Source: Albidovulum denitrificans (GTDB taxonomy: Bacteria; Pseudomonadota; Alphaproteobacteria; Rhodobacterales; Rhodobacteraceae). From it: a stretch of DNA of 64,000 nucleotides. Below the pieces are notes generated by a model that was not told the DNA's origin, ran no database searches, and saw only the letters and a program-made list of their open reading frames with translations. Shown here piece by piece: positions 1-9,248 of the stretch. The stretch lies in the NCBI RefSeq assembly GCF_002973535.1, contig NZ_PVEP01000006.1, forward strand, positions 62,001 through 126,000, read 5' to 3'. The stretch's first letter is position 1. Every line of letters begins with the position of its first letter. A program made the translations under genes and the position numbers.

Positions 1-338
1 CCGTCGCCGATACATGGCTGGGCCAGCCCGCGACGTCACGGCCCACGGCGCTTTTCTTCGCCTCCGACGCCATGGCCTGCGGCTTTATCGGCGAGGTGCA
101 GCACCGGGGCCTTTCGGTGCCGCGGGATGTGTCAGTGGTCGGCTTCGACGATATCGAACTTGTCGCCCATATCTCCCCGCCGCTGACCACGATACGGCAA
201 CCGCGCACCGACATTGGCCGTCGCGCGGCGGAACGGCTTCTGGCGAAGATCGTCGGCGACCCCGTCGATGAGGATACGATCCTGCCGGTCGAACTGGTCG
301 TCCGCGCCAGCACCTGCCGCGTCGGCCGGACGGGGTAG
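1..338 (+). CDS. LacI-family transcriptional regulator, C-terminal part (5' end outside window)
   Basis: An open frame runs in from the left edge (first full codon at base 3) and stops at TAG 336-338. It reads through ALFFASDAMA, then VSVVGFDDIELV and ISPPLTTIRQP, and ends with RRAAERLL. This is the standard C-terminal sub-domain of LacI/GalR effector-binding proteins (the SDAMA/GFDD/PPLTT order). The DNA-binding helix-turn-helix lies outside the window, so effector and target cannot be inferred. It converges on the aldehyde dehydrogenase gene, 14 bases away, and may belong to an unrelated upstream operon. Certain as to family; function unknown. Confidence 0.9.
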   Translation, partial: VADTWLGQPATSRPTALFFASDAMACGFIGEVQHRGLSVPRDVSVVGFDDIELVAHISPPLTTIRQPRTDIGRRAAERLLAKIVGDPVDEDTILPVELVVRASTCRVGRTG

Positions 339-352
339 GGGACGCGCCCGGT

Positions 353-1789
353 TCAGACGATCGTCATGCTGTGCGAGACGGTCTTGACCACCATGTAATT
401 GAGCAGCCCCTCGGTCCCGCCCTCACGCCCGTAGCCGCTGGATTTCACGCCGCCGAAGGGGGTTTCGGGCAGGGATGCCTCAAGCGTGTTGAAGGAAAGG
501 TTGCCCGCCTCGACCTCATCCGTCATCCGGTCGGCATAATCGGCGCGGTTGGTGAAGGCATAGGCGGCAAGACCGTAGGGAACGGAATTGGCCTTGGCGA
601 TGGCCTCGTCCAGCGAGGTGACCGGGTTGATGACGGCAAGCGGGCCAAAGGGCTCCTCCTGCATCACGCGGGCATGGGCGGGGACATTGGTCAGGACGGT
701 GGGGGCGAAGAAATAGCCCTGATTGCCGATCCGCGCGCCCCCGGTGCAAAGCTTCGCGCCTTTCGCCACGGCATCCTCCACCAGGGACTGAAGCGCGGGC
801 AGGCGGCGTTCGTTGGCCAGCGGCCCCATCTCCACCCCTGCCTCCATCCCGTTGCCGGTGACGGTGCGCGCGGCGCGGTCGACAAAGGTGGTCAGGAAGC
901 GGTCATAGGCGCCCTCATGCACGAAGAACCGGGTGGGAGAGGTGCAGACCTGCCCGGCATTGCGATACTTGCGCACCGCGCTGCTGATCGCGGCGGCCTC
1001 GACATCGGTATCCTCGCAGACGATCACCGGGGCATGGCCGCCAAGCTCCATCAGAACCGGCGTCATGTGTTCCGAGGCCAGCGTCGTCAGATGCCGCCCG
1101 ACGGCGGTCGATCCGGTGAAGGCCACCAGACGCACCGCATCCTGCCGGATCAGGTGGTCGGAGATCATCGCGGGCGTCCCGAAGACAAGGTTCAGCACGC
1201 CCGGCGGAAGGCCCGCATCATGGAAGGCGCGGGCGATATGCAGCGCACCGGCGGGCGTTTCCTCGGCGGCCTTGAGGATGATGGAACAGCCCGACGCCAG
1301 CGCGCCCGCGACCTTGCGGCACGGCTGGCTCATCGGGAAATTCCAGGGCGAGAGGCCCAGAACGACGCCGACCGGCTGATGATGGACGATATAGCGCACA
1401 CCGGGGGCCGAGGGGATGACACGGCCATAGGTCCTGACCGCCTCGCCCGCATCCCATTCCAGGAATTCGCAGCCCCGGATGACCTCAAGCCGCGCCTGTG
1501 CCAGCGGCTTGCCATGTTCCGCCGTGATCGCCAGCGCAATCTCTTCCTGACGCGCCCGCATGATCGCGGCGGCCTTCAGGATGATGTCGGCCCGGTCACG
1601 CGGCGCGGTCCTGCGCCAGAGCCGGAACCCCGCTTCCGCCGCTGCCAGCGCGTCGTCAAGATCGGACCGGCGGGCATGGGGCAGGCGAGCGATTTCTGCC
1701 TCGGTGGCGGGGTTCAGGACGGCAAGGCTGTCCGGGGTCTTGCGCCACTCGCCGCCGATATAAAGATGCAGGTCCGGGTACTGGGTCAT
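353..1789 (-). CDS. NAD(P)-dependent aldehyde dehydrogenase, succinate-semialdehyde dehydrogenase-like
   Basis: A 478-residue cytosolic aldehyde dehydrogenase oxidising an aldehyde to a carboxylate with NAD(P)+. Visible motifs: SPWNFP (Asn about 150), the general base Glu in MELGGHAP (about 248) and the nucleophile Cys in GQVCTSP (about 282), all in the usual order and spacing for a family of 470-490 residues. The start at 1789 is chosen over an upstream in-frame start at 1846 because GAGGA sits just upstream and the homologous part begins at once (MTQYPDLHLYIGGEW). A GGTATC-N9-GATATC inverted repeat is centred about 86 bases upstream of this start, matching sites at two neighbouring promoters, so the gene probably belongs to the adjacent LysR regulon. 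The substrate is unknown; succinate semialdehyde or an aminomuconate-type semialdehyde are guesses. Confidence 0.9.
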   Translation of the reverse strand: MTQYPDLHLYIGGEWRKTPDSLAVLNPATEAEIARLPHARRSDLDDALAAAEAGFRLWRRTAPRDRADIILKAAAIMRARQEEIALAITAEHGKPLAQARLEVIRGCEFLEWDAGEAVRTYGRVIPSAPGVRYIVHHQPVGVVLGLSPWNFPMSQPCRKVAGALASGCSIILKAAEETPAGALHIARAFHDAGLPPGVLNLVFGTPAMISDHLIRQDAVRLVAFTGSTAVGRHLTTLASEHMTPVLMELGGHAPVIVCEDTDVEAAAISSAVRKYRNAGQVCTSPTRFFVHEGAYDRFLTTFVDRAARTVTGNGMEAGVEMGPLANERRLPALQSLVEDAVAKGAKLCTGGARIGNQGYFFAPTVLTNVPAHARVMQEEPFGPLAVINPVTSLDEAIAKANSVPYGLAAYAFTNRADYADRMTDEVEAGNLSFNTLEASLPETPFGGVKSSGYGREGGTEGLLNYMVVKTVSHSMTIV

Positions 1790-1863
1790 CAAGTCCTCGC
1801 AGGTCGTCCTGCCGCCAAGGCTGGGTCTGCGGGGCCTCAATCTCAAGTGAATTGGGGAAATAC

Positions 1864-1886
1864 AGGTATCCGTTTTGCCGATATCA
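1864..1886. promoter_or_regulatory. Putative LysR operator, copy 1 (upstream of the aldehyde dehydrogenase)
   Basis: AGGTATC-N9-GATATCA, an inverted repeat with the T-N11-A geometry typical of LysR-type regulator boxes. It touches the 3' end of the LysR gene and is centred about 86 bases upstream of the aldehyde dehydrogenase start. The same element recurs at 3678-3700 and 5635-5657 with identical 9-base spacing. Confidence 0.65.
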
Positions 1887-2855
1887 GGGCAGGGGCGCGG
1901 GGGCGGGGGCCTGAACCCATGACGCCGAATGGCGCAAGGCCAGCACCATCGCCGCGCCCGCGGGCGACAAGCTGTCGCCGGTCCGGTAGGACACGCCGAC
2001 CGGCCCCGCGCCGAAGGGTACGGTCCAGTCCACCGCCGTCAGCAAGCCGCGTTCGATATCGAGGCTTGCCACCTGCGCGGGCATCAGCCCGACGAAATCA
2101 TGCGACCGCAGAAGCGAGCGGTTGGCGAGGTAAGAGACGGATTCGATGGCGATGGCAGGCACGAACTGCCCCTGCCGGACGAAGAACTGGTCGGTCTGCC
2201 GCCGAAGCGTGGTTTCCACCGGCGGCAGGATCCAGCCATAGCCGGTAAGATCCTCGAACGCGACAGTGCGCCGCCGCGCGAGCGGGTGATCCGGCCCGAC
2301 GACGGCCACGACCCGTTCGTCATAGAACTTCTCCTGCTGAATCTTGGCACGGTGGCGGTGGCTGGGCAGGCGGCCCACCACCATGTCGATCTCCCCCGCC
2401 AGCAGTGCAGGCATCAGGACCTCATTCGTGCCTTCGACGATCTTCACCGCGACCTTGGGGCGGTCCTTCAAAAGCATCTCGACCGCGACCGGAAGCAGCA
2501 TGGGCGAGGCGGCAAGAAGCGTGCCGATCACGACGCGGCCACTGTTGCCTTCGTTCAGGTCGTCCAGCTCCTGCGCCGCGTTCGACACCTGCGCGAAGAT
2601 CAGCTTGCCGTGGCGGATCAGGGATTCGCCGAAGACCGTCGGCACCACGCCCCGGTTGTTGCGTTCAAACAGCCTGACCTCGAAGTCCAGCTCAAGGTCC
2701 TGGATCATCTTCGTGGCGGCGGGCTGCGAGATGCCGAGATCGCGCGCCGCGCTTTGAATGTTGCCATGCTGGCCCACCGCCACCAGAAGCCGCAGCTGGC
2801 GCAGTTTCAGCCGGGTCAGGGCGCGTTCGACGATGCGGGTGTGGCGGGTGACCAT
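1884..2855 (-). CDS. LysR-family transcriptional regulator, likely pathway-specific
   Basis: A 323-residue LysR-type regulator. The winged helix-turn-helix occupies about residues 15-75 (LRQLRLLVAVG, SAARDLGISQPAATKMIQDLE, LFERNNRGVVPT), followed by a two-lobed effector domain to the C-terminus (GRVVIGTL, LLAGEIDMVVGRL, VVAVVGPDHPL). Wording around the helix-turn-helix resembles the GbpR/PcaQ-like branch, which often responds to sugars or aromatic acids. The gene lies 3 bases downstream of the aspartate dehydrogenase gene on the same strand and is probably co-transcribed with it from the divergent promoter near 3680, which would give autoregulation. Three matching operator candidates sit in front of the local transcription units. 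The effector is unknown. Confidence 0.9.
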   Translation of the reverse strand: MVTRHTRIVERALTRLKLRQLRLLVAVGQHGNIQSAARDLGISQPAATKMIQDLELDFEVRLFERNNRGVVPTVFGESLIRHGKLIFAQVSNAAQELDDLNEGNSGRVVIGTLLAASPMLLPVAVEMLLKDRPKVAVKIVEGTNEVLMPALLAGEIDMVVGRLPSHRHRAKIQQEKFYDERVVAVVGPDHPLARRRTVAFEDLTGYGWILPPVETTLRRQTDQFFVRQGQFVPAIAIESVSYLANRSLLRSHDFVGLMPAQVASLDIERGLLTAVDWTVPFGAGPVGVSYRTGDSLSPAGAAMVLALRHSASWVQAPAPAPLP

Positions 2856-2858
2856 GGT

Positions 2859-3632
2859 TCAGATCCGTATCCGGTCCTGCGCGCGCCGGATGGCGGCGAT
2901 GACGCTCATCGCGGCAAGGGCGGAGCTTCGGGGGTTGTCAGGCAGGGCGCGGCCCTCGATGCGGAAATGAAAACTGCCAAAGGCGCCCTCGGCGTGGATT
3001 TCGTGGATGTTGGCGGTGATCGTGGGATCGGCGATCAGCCGGGCGCGGGTGGCGTCGAACCCGGCCCCGGCCAGCGCGACGGCGGCGGCGACATTGGCGT
3101 TCTTCGGATAGGCCAGCGCCACCTGCCGGGCGCTGCCCTCGAAGAAGGGCGCGGGATCGGTCAGGCTGTCGAGGTCCAGCACCTCTTCCGCCGCCGACCC
3201 CTTCCAGCCCGCGGGCGGTTTGCGGCCCGTATAGACCACCCCGGTCAGCCCGCCCACGCGCGCCGCCTGAAGGCAATCCAGCGCCCCGATCGCCCCGCTG
3301 GCAAGATGCAGCCGCGCGCCCCCGGATTTCGCCGCCGCGTCAAGCCGGTCATGCAGCGCCCGGTCGGCCAGCGCGCCCAGCGAGACGGTCACAAGGTCGA
3401 TCCCGCGTTCAAGGATGGCGGGTCCGTGTTCGGCCAGCGCCGCATGGCCCGCGCAATCGACCATCATGTCCAGCCCCTCGGGCAGATCGGCCGCCGAGGC
3501 GACACGCGGCGGGCCTGCGCCCTCCAGCCGCGCCGGGCGGACCAGAATGGCCCGCAGTGCCGCGCCCGTTTCCGCCAGATGCGCCGCCACATAGCCCGCG
3601 ATGGCGCCTTCGCCGATGATACCGATGGTCAT
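2859..3632 (-). CDS. nadX: L-aspartate dehydrogenase (NadX / DUF108 family)
   Basis: A 257-residue NAD(P)-dependent dehydrogenase, close to the family's usual length. It opens with a Rossmann motif GIIGEGAIAGYV and carries the family hallmark AYPKNANVAAAVALAG (about residues 175-190), plus ITANIHEI in the C-terminal half. Known members reversibly convert L-aspartate to iminoaspartate (to oxaloacetate, or quinolinate with NadA) and ammonia. The start at 3632 is preferred over an extension to 4070 because of a GAGAGGA ribosome site and because the Rossmann fold begins there. It is transcribed divergently from the DapA-like gene and followed by the LysR gene. Here a catabolic amino-acid role seems more likely than NAD synthesis because nadA and nadC are absent nearby; substrate not proven. 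Confidence 0.85.
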   Translation of the reverse strand: MTIGIIGEGAIAGYVAAHLAETGAALRAILVRPARLEGAGPPRVASAADLPEGLDMMVDCAGHAALAEHGPAILERGIDLVTVSLGALADRALHDRLDAAAKSGGARLHLASGAIGALDCLQAARVGGLTGVVYTGRKPPAGWKGSAAEEVLDLDSLTDPAPFFEGSARQVALAYPKNANVAAAVALAGAGFDATRARLIADPTITANIHEIHAEGAFGSFHFRIEGRALPDNPRSSALAAMSVIAAIRRAQDRIRI

Positions 3633-3677
3633 GGGATCCTCTCTTTCCTTTCTGAATATCGGAAAGCCAGCCCGGTC

Positions 3678-3700
3678 CGGTATAGAAAATTTGGATACCC
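3678..3700. promoter_or_regulatory. Putative LysR operator, copy 2 (divergent nadX / dapA-like promoters)
   Basis: CGGTATA-N9-GATACCC in the 142-base divergent intergenic region. It has the same arms and 9-base spacer as the copies near 1875 and 5646, and is centred about 86 bases upstream of the DapA-like start and 57 bases upstream of the aspartate dehydrogenase start. It fits a LysR box serving both directions. Confidence 0.7.
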
Positions 3701-3774
3701 ACTTCGATGCAATGAGGGTGGCCTTTCCGCCGCCCTGGCGGCTGAATGCGCCCCAAACCACCGGAGATGCCGTG

Positions 3775-4728
3775 ATGAAATACGCCCGTGAGGATGCCAA
3801 GGCCCATGCCCGCGAAACCATGCGCGGTATCTGGGCCGCCGCGCTGAACCCCTTCGATGCCGACCTGCGGCTGGATGAGATGGGGCTGCGCCGCAACATC
3901 CGCCACTGGATCGACGATCTGGGCATCCGGGGCCTGTTCATCGCCGGCAAGCAGGGGGAGTTCTGGTCGATGTCGCTTGAGGAACGCAAGCGCAACATGA
4001 CCGTCGCCGCCGAGGAATGCGGCGACAAGGCCGGGACGATCATGTCGATCTCGGACCAGAACGTCGACACGGTGCTGGACCTTGGCCGCCACGCGCAGGC
4101 GTGCGGCGCGGATTACGTCGTGGTCCACGCGCCCATGCTCAGCTTCTGTCACGACCGGGATGAGGTGCTTTACAATTACTACAAGTACCTCTGCGACCGT
4201 CTCGACATCGGCATCGCGATGTGGAGCCATCCTGACAGCGGCTACCTGATGGCGCCGGAAACCTGCGCGCGGATCGCGGAACTGCCGAATATCATGGCGA
4301 TCAAGTATTCCGTCCCGCGCGAGATGTATGTGCGGCTGACCCGGATGGTGGGCGACAGGATCCTTGTCTCGACCTCGGCAGAAGACGACTGGCTGGACAA
4401 TATCGAGGAACTGGGCTGGCAGCTTTACCTCTGCTCCTCGCCGCCCTACCTGTTGCAGACCGCAAAGGACCGGCGGATGCACGAATATACCGAACTGGCC
4501 TTTGCCGGGAAATTCGATCAGGCGCGGCGGGTGCGCGACAGCCTGAACCCGGTGCGCGCCGCGATCCGCGACACCAAGCCGGGCGGCAAGCCCACCGCGC
4601 ATGGCAAGTACTGGCAGAGCCTTCTGGGCCAGACCGGCGGCCGGGTCCGCCATCCGATGCTGGAACTGACCGACGGTGAAAAGGCCGCGACCCGCGCCGC
4701 GTTCGAAGGGTGTGGACTGACGCTGTGA
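3775..4728 (+). CDS. Dihydrodipicolinate synthase/N-acetylneuraminate lyase family protein, divergent
   Basis: A 317-residue class I aldolase/lyase-fold protein that would form a Schiff base between a pyruvate-like substrate and Lys177 (in NIMAIKYSV). The barrel signature is present (FIAGKQGEFWSMS at about 56-68; YVVVHAP). Two canonical DapA positions differ: the GTTGE motif reads GKQGE, and the catalytic Tyr of the YNxP motif appears to be Trp150 (MWSHP). It is therefore unlikely to be the lysine-biosynthesis enzyme and more likely a catabolic aldolase or dehydratase. The start at 3775 has GGAG 9 bases upstream; a longer frame from 3601 overlaps the divergent gene and is rejected. It is followed 10 bases on by a DMT transporter gene. 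Confidence 0.85.
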   Translation: MKYAREDAKAHARETMRGIWAAALNPFDADLRLDEMGLRRNIRHWIDDLGIRGLFIAGKQGEFWSMSLEERKRNMTVAAEECGDKAGTIMSISDQNVDTVLDLGRHAQACGADYVVVHAPMLSFCHDRDEVLYNYYKYLCDRLDIGIAMWSHPDSGYLMAPETCARIAELPNIMAIKYSVPREMYVRLTRMVGDRILVSTSAEDDWLDNIEELGWQLYLCSSPPYLLQTAKDRRMHEYTELAFAGKFDQARRVRDSLNPVRAAIRDTKPGGKPTAHGKYWQSLLGQTGGRVRHPMLELTDGEKAATRAAFEGCGLTL

Positions 4729-4738
4729 GCCAGTCGCG

Positions 4739-5632
4739 ATGCCCCCGGCGATGATCGGCGAGGCGCTGGCGCTTCTCGGCGCCGGGGCCTATGGCCTTGC
4801 CGGTCTGTCGATCCTGCGCGGGCAGGCGACGGCGCGGGGCGATAACGGGGTGTTCCTGTCGGTCGTGGTGACGGCGGCGCTGTCCTGCCTGCTGTGGCTG
4901 GTGGCGGGCCGCGTCCCGCTGCGCGCGGTCCTGACGGGCGGGGGCCTGCCGTCGCTGGGGATCTTCGCGCTGGCCGGTCTGGCCTCCATCGTGTTGGGAC
5001 GGATGACCATGTATCGCGCGACGGTGGCGCTTGGCGCCGTCCGGGCGAGCCTTCTGCGCCGCCTGACGCCCGTCTTCGCCATCCTCTTCGCCGTCGTGCT
5101 GCTGGGCGAGGTGCCGCGCGCCAGCACGCTTCTGGGCGGTGCGGTCATTCTGGGCGGGGTGCTGCTGTATCTGGCGCCGTCGAAGGCGGGTTCGCGGCCC
5201 CTGCCGCCCTGGGGCCTCGCCATCGGCGGTGCCTCGGCGCTTTTTTACGCGCTGTCCTATATCCTGCGGCGGATGGGCCTTGACGGGGTGCCGGATGCCG
5301 CGCTTGGCACCTGTCTGGGCGCGCTGACCGGGGGTGTCTGGATGATGGCCGCCGCGGCGCTGCGGCCCGGTCGGGGTGTCCGCGCGCTGATCCTGGACCG
5401 GGGGCCGTGGCACTGGCTGACGGCGGTCGCGCTCAGTGTCGGCCAGATGCTCCAGTTCTTCGCGCTGCAATCGGCCAGCGTCGCGGCAGTGTCGATCCTC
5501 GGCGCGCTGGAGGTGGTCTTTACCGCCCTTCTGATCCTGCTTTTCCAGCCTTCCGAACCCGTCGCGCGGGGCCGGTTCCTTCTGGCCGCGGCGCTTGCCC
5601 TGACGGGGACCGCCGTGCTGATGCTGGGGTGA
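4739..5632 (+). CDS. EamA/DMT-superfamily inner-membrane transporter
   Basis: A 297-residue, strongly hydrophobic protein with about ten predicted transmembrane segments arranged as two EamA-like halves (N-half ending ILGGVLLYLAPSK near residue 140; C-half with VALSVGQMLQFFALQSASVAAVSILGALEVVFTALL, abbreviated here). The DMT family moves small metabolites, usually as exporters or exchangers. It directly follows the DapA-like gene (10-base gap) and precedes a fresh promoter region with a LysR-type operator. No clear ribosome site precedes either ATG (4739 or 4751), so the start is uncertain by four codons and translation may be coupled. Substrate unknown. Confidence 0.8.
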   Translation: MPPAMIGEALALLGAGAYGLAGLSILRGQATARGDNGVFLSVVVTAALSCLLWLVAGRVPLRAVLTGGGLPSLGIFALAGLASIVLGRMTMYRATVALGAVRASLLRRLTPVFAILFAVVLLGEVPRASTLLGGAVILGGVLLYLAPSKAGSRPLPPWGLAIGGASALFYALSYILRRMGLDGVPDAALGTCLGALTGGVWMMAAAALRPGRGVRALILDRGPWHWLTAVALSVGQMLQFFALQSASVAAVSILGALEVVFTALLILLFQPSEPVARGRFLLAAALALTGTAVLMLG

Positions 5633-5634
5633 CA

Positions 5635-5657
5635 GGGTATCAGCAATACGGATACCC
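5635..5657. promoter_or_regulatory. Putative LysR operator, copy 3 (upstream of 3-hydroxyanthranilate dioxygenase)
   Basis: GGGTATC-N9-GATACCC, a perfect 7-base inverted repeat with T-N11-A geometry and the best copy of the three in this locus. It starts 3 bases after the transporter stop codon and is centred about 116 bases upstream of the dioxygenase start. A possible -35 (TTGACC, 5683-5688) lies 26 bases downstream, which suits activation by a LysR protein. Confidence 0.75.
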
Positions 5658-5667
5658 ACTTTCCCAG

Positions 5668-5683
5668 AAACAAATATTTGTTT
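5668..5683. promoter_or_regulatory. Perfect 16-bp palindrome next to the putative -35 element
   Basis: AAACAAATATTTGTTT is a perfect AT-rich palindrome in otherwise GC-rich DNA, ten bases downstream of the LysR-type repeat and overlapping the start of the TTGACC element. It could be the activation half of the LysR site or the operator of a second regulator. Confidence 0.5.
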
Positions 5684-5761
5684 TGACCAGCCTCCCATAG
5701 GTTTGATGCCGAGGAGACATGCCCCGGTCCCGCGGATCGGAACCAGAGACGGGAGGACCCC

Positions 5762-7344
<1,583 letters not shown>

Positions 7345-7407
7345 CGGCCGGCAAGGACAAGGCCGGGGCGAATGCACAGCCGCCCCGGCTGTCTTGGGGA
7401 GGGGGCG

Positions 7408-7941
7408 ATGCTCTACCGGATTTCCGCGCTCTGGGCGCGGGTCGAGATTGCTCTGGCCGCCGGACTGGCCCTTGCGGTGACGCTCCTGATCCTGCTCAAC
7501 GTCGTGACCCGCAACATGGGCGCGGCCCTCTTCTGGGTCGATGAACTGGCGATCTATGCGATGGCCTGGATGACCTTCCTTGGCGCCTCTGCCGCCATCC
7601 ATTTCGGCCATTCCGTCGCCATCACCCTTGTCACCGACGTGTTGCCGACCCCGGTCCGGCGGGCCGTGACCATCGGGGTGGACATCGTGATCCTCGGCTT
7701 TGCCCTTGCGATGGTCTGGTTCTGCTGGATCTGGTTCGCGCCGCTGGACCTGATGCGGCACGGCTTCGACACCGGCGCGTTTCAGGCGGCGACCTTCAAC
7801 TTCATCTATGCCGAGCCGACCACCACGCTGGGCATCGCCAAATCCTGGGTCTGGCTGGTCATGTGGGCCTTTTCGCTGGGGATGGTGCTGCACGGTCTTG
7901 CCAATCTTGCCACCCATCTGCGGGGCAGGGTCACCGCATGA
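7408..7941 (+). CDS. TRAP transporter small permease (DctQ family)
   Basis: A 177-residue inner-membrane protein with four predicted transmembrane helices. It shows the DctQ hallmark N-VVTRN followed by FWVDELAIYAMAWMTFLGAS, i.e. the E-x4-W region between helices 1 and 2. The ATG at 7408, with a strong GGGGAGGGGG ribosome site, is preferred over an in-frame ATG at 7372. It overlaps the large permease by four bases (ATGA), indicating translational coupling. It forms the Na+-driven carrier complex with DctM. Confidence 0.9.
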   Translation: MLYRISALWARVEIALAAGLALAVTLLILLNVVTRNMGAALFWVDELAIYAMAWMTFLGASAAIHFGHSVAITLVTDVLPTPVRRAVTIGVDIVILGFALAMVWFCWIWFAPLDLMRHGFDTGAFQAATFNFIYAEPTTTLGIAKSWVWLVMWAFSLGMVLHGLANLATHLRGRVTA

Positions 7942-9200
7942 CGCCGGTCGTCTTCATCATCGGCCTTCTGGCCGCCATTCCGGTTGCCATCGTGCTGGCG
8001 CTGACCGCGATCTGGTACATCTGGGAAAGCGGCAACACGGTGCTGTTCCAGAGCTTCGCCCAGAAGATGTTCGCGGGGATCGAGAATTACGGCCTGCTGG
8101 CGATCCCGCTTTTCATGCTGACCGGCGAGATGATGAACGAAGGCGGCATGACCCGGCGTCTCATCAACGCGGCGCGGGTCTTTGTCGGCGGCTTCCGGGG
8201 CGGGCTGGCCTATATCAACCTGCTGGCCAACATGTTCATGGCCGCGATCATCGGCTCGGCCACGGCGCAGATCGCGGTGATGGCCCGCGCCATGGTGCCG
8301 GAGATGGAACGCGAGGGGTATGACAAGGGCTTCGCCGCCGCGACGACCGCCGCGGGCGGACTTCTGGCGCCGGTCATCCCGCCCTCGATGATGTTCGTGA
8401 TATACGGCGTCCTTGCACAGATCCCGATCGGCGACATGTTTCTGGCGGGCATCCTGCCGGGGCTGCTTCTGGCGGTCTGCTTCGCCGCCGTGATCGCGCT
8501 GATCGGCTTCTGGCGGGGCTTTCCCAAGGGAAGCTGGTTCACCCGGCGCGAGGCGATCCTTGCCCTTCTTCAATGCCTTCCGGCGGCGCTGATCCCGGTT
8601 GCGATCATCGGCGGCATCCTTTTTGGCGTGGCGACGCCGACGGAATCCGCCGCGGTCGCCTCGTTGATCGCTTTCTTCATCGGCTGGCTGGTCTACCGCG
8701 AACTCAAGCCCGCCGCGCTGTTCGAGATGTTCCGGCGCACCGCTGTCAACGCCTCGGTCATCATCTTCATGATCGCGACGGCCAATGTCTTTGGCTGGGT
8801 CATCATATATGAGGCGCTGCCGCAGAAACTGGCAGCCCTTATCACCTCGCTGACCTCCGATCCGTTCCTGTTCCTGCTGATCGTGAATGTGATCCTGCTG
8901 GTCGTGGGAATGCTGATCGACGGGATAGCGGCGGTGATCCTCATCACCCCGATCCTGCTGCCCATCGCGATGAGCAATTATGACATCAGCCCCTATCAGT
9001 TCGGGGTGGTGATGTGCCTCAACCTCGTGCTGGGCCTCCTGACGCCGCCGGTGGGCGTGGGGCTTTACATCTGTAGCTCGATGAGCGGGGTGAAGCCCGG
9101 CCAGATCCTGCGCTCGCTCTGGCCGTTCCTTCTGGCCGTCGCGGTGGTCCTTGTGCTGCTCAGCCGCTACCCGATCCTGTCGACGGCGTTTCATTCGTAG
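7938..9200 (+). CDS. TRAP transporter large permease (DctM family)
   Basis: A 420-residue membrane protein with about a dozen hydrophobic segments. It contains family motifs PLFMLTGEMMNEGGMTRRLI, FRGGLAYINLLANMFMAAIIGSATA (split here by description) and PVIPPSMMFVIYG, plus NLVLGLLTPPVGVGLY near the end. DctM is the ion-coupled transport subunit. The ATG overlaps the DctQ stop codon. A hairpin without a U-tract follows at 9204-9229, and the unit ends there. Family assignment is secure; the substrate is inferred only from the neighbouring dioxygenase. Confidence 0.92.
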   Translation: MTPVVFIIGLLAAIPVAIVLALTAIWYIWESGNTVLFQSFAQKMFAGIENYGLLAIPLFMLTGEMMNEGGMTRRLINAARVFVGGFRGGLAYINLLANMFMAAIIGSATAQIAVMARAMVPEMEREGYDKGFAAATTAAGGLLAPVIPPSMMFVIYGVLAQIPIGDMFLAGILPGLLLAVCFAAVIALIGFWRGFPKGSWFTRREAILALLQCLPAALIPVAIIGGILFGVATPTESAAVASLIAFFIGWLVYRELKPAALFEMFRRTAVNASVIIFMIATANVFGWVIIYEALPQKLAALITSLTSDPFLFLLIVNVILLVVGMLIDGIAAVILITPILLPIAMSNYDISPYQFGVVMCLNLVLGLLTPPVGVGLYICSSMSGVKPGQILRSLWPFLLAVAVVLVLLSRYPILSTAFHS

Positions 9201-9203
9201 GGC

Positions 9204-9229
9204 GGCACCGGGGCGGTCTCCCCGATGCC
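9204..9229. terminator. Hairpin after dctM
   Basis: GGCACCGGGG / CCCCGATGCC form a 10-bp stem with one mismatch and a 6-base loop, 3 bases after the dctM stop. There is no T-run, so it may be a weak or Rho-assisted terminator, or an mRNA 3'-end stabiliser, between convergent units. Confidence 0.45.
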
Positions 9230-9248
9230 GGACAGGCAGGTCGCAGGG

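Noticed and set aside
371-2248. Open frame of about 625 codons on the plus strand
   Set aside because: It is antisense to the aldehyde dehydrogenase and part of the LysR gene, whose motifs are complete; long antisense frames are expected at this GC content.
1929-3791. Open frame of about 620 codons on the plus strand
   Set aside because: It spans the LysR and aspartate dehydrogenase genes in antisense and has no recognisable domain.
2859-4070. Longer aspartate dehydrogenase (403 codons)
   Set aside because: The extra N-terminus is antisense to the DapA-like gene; a strong ribosome site and the Rossmann motif support the start at 3632.
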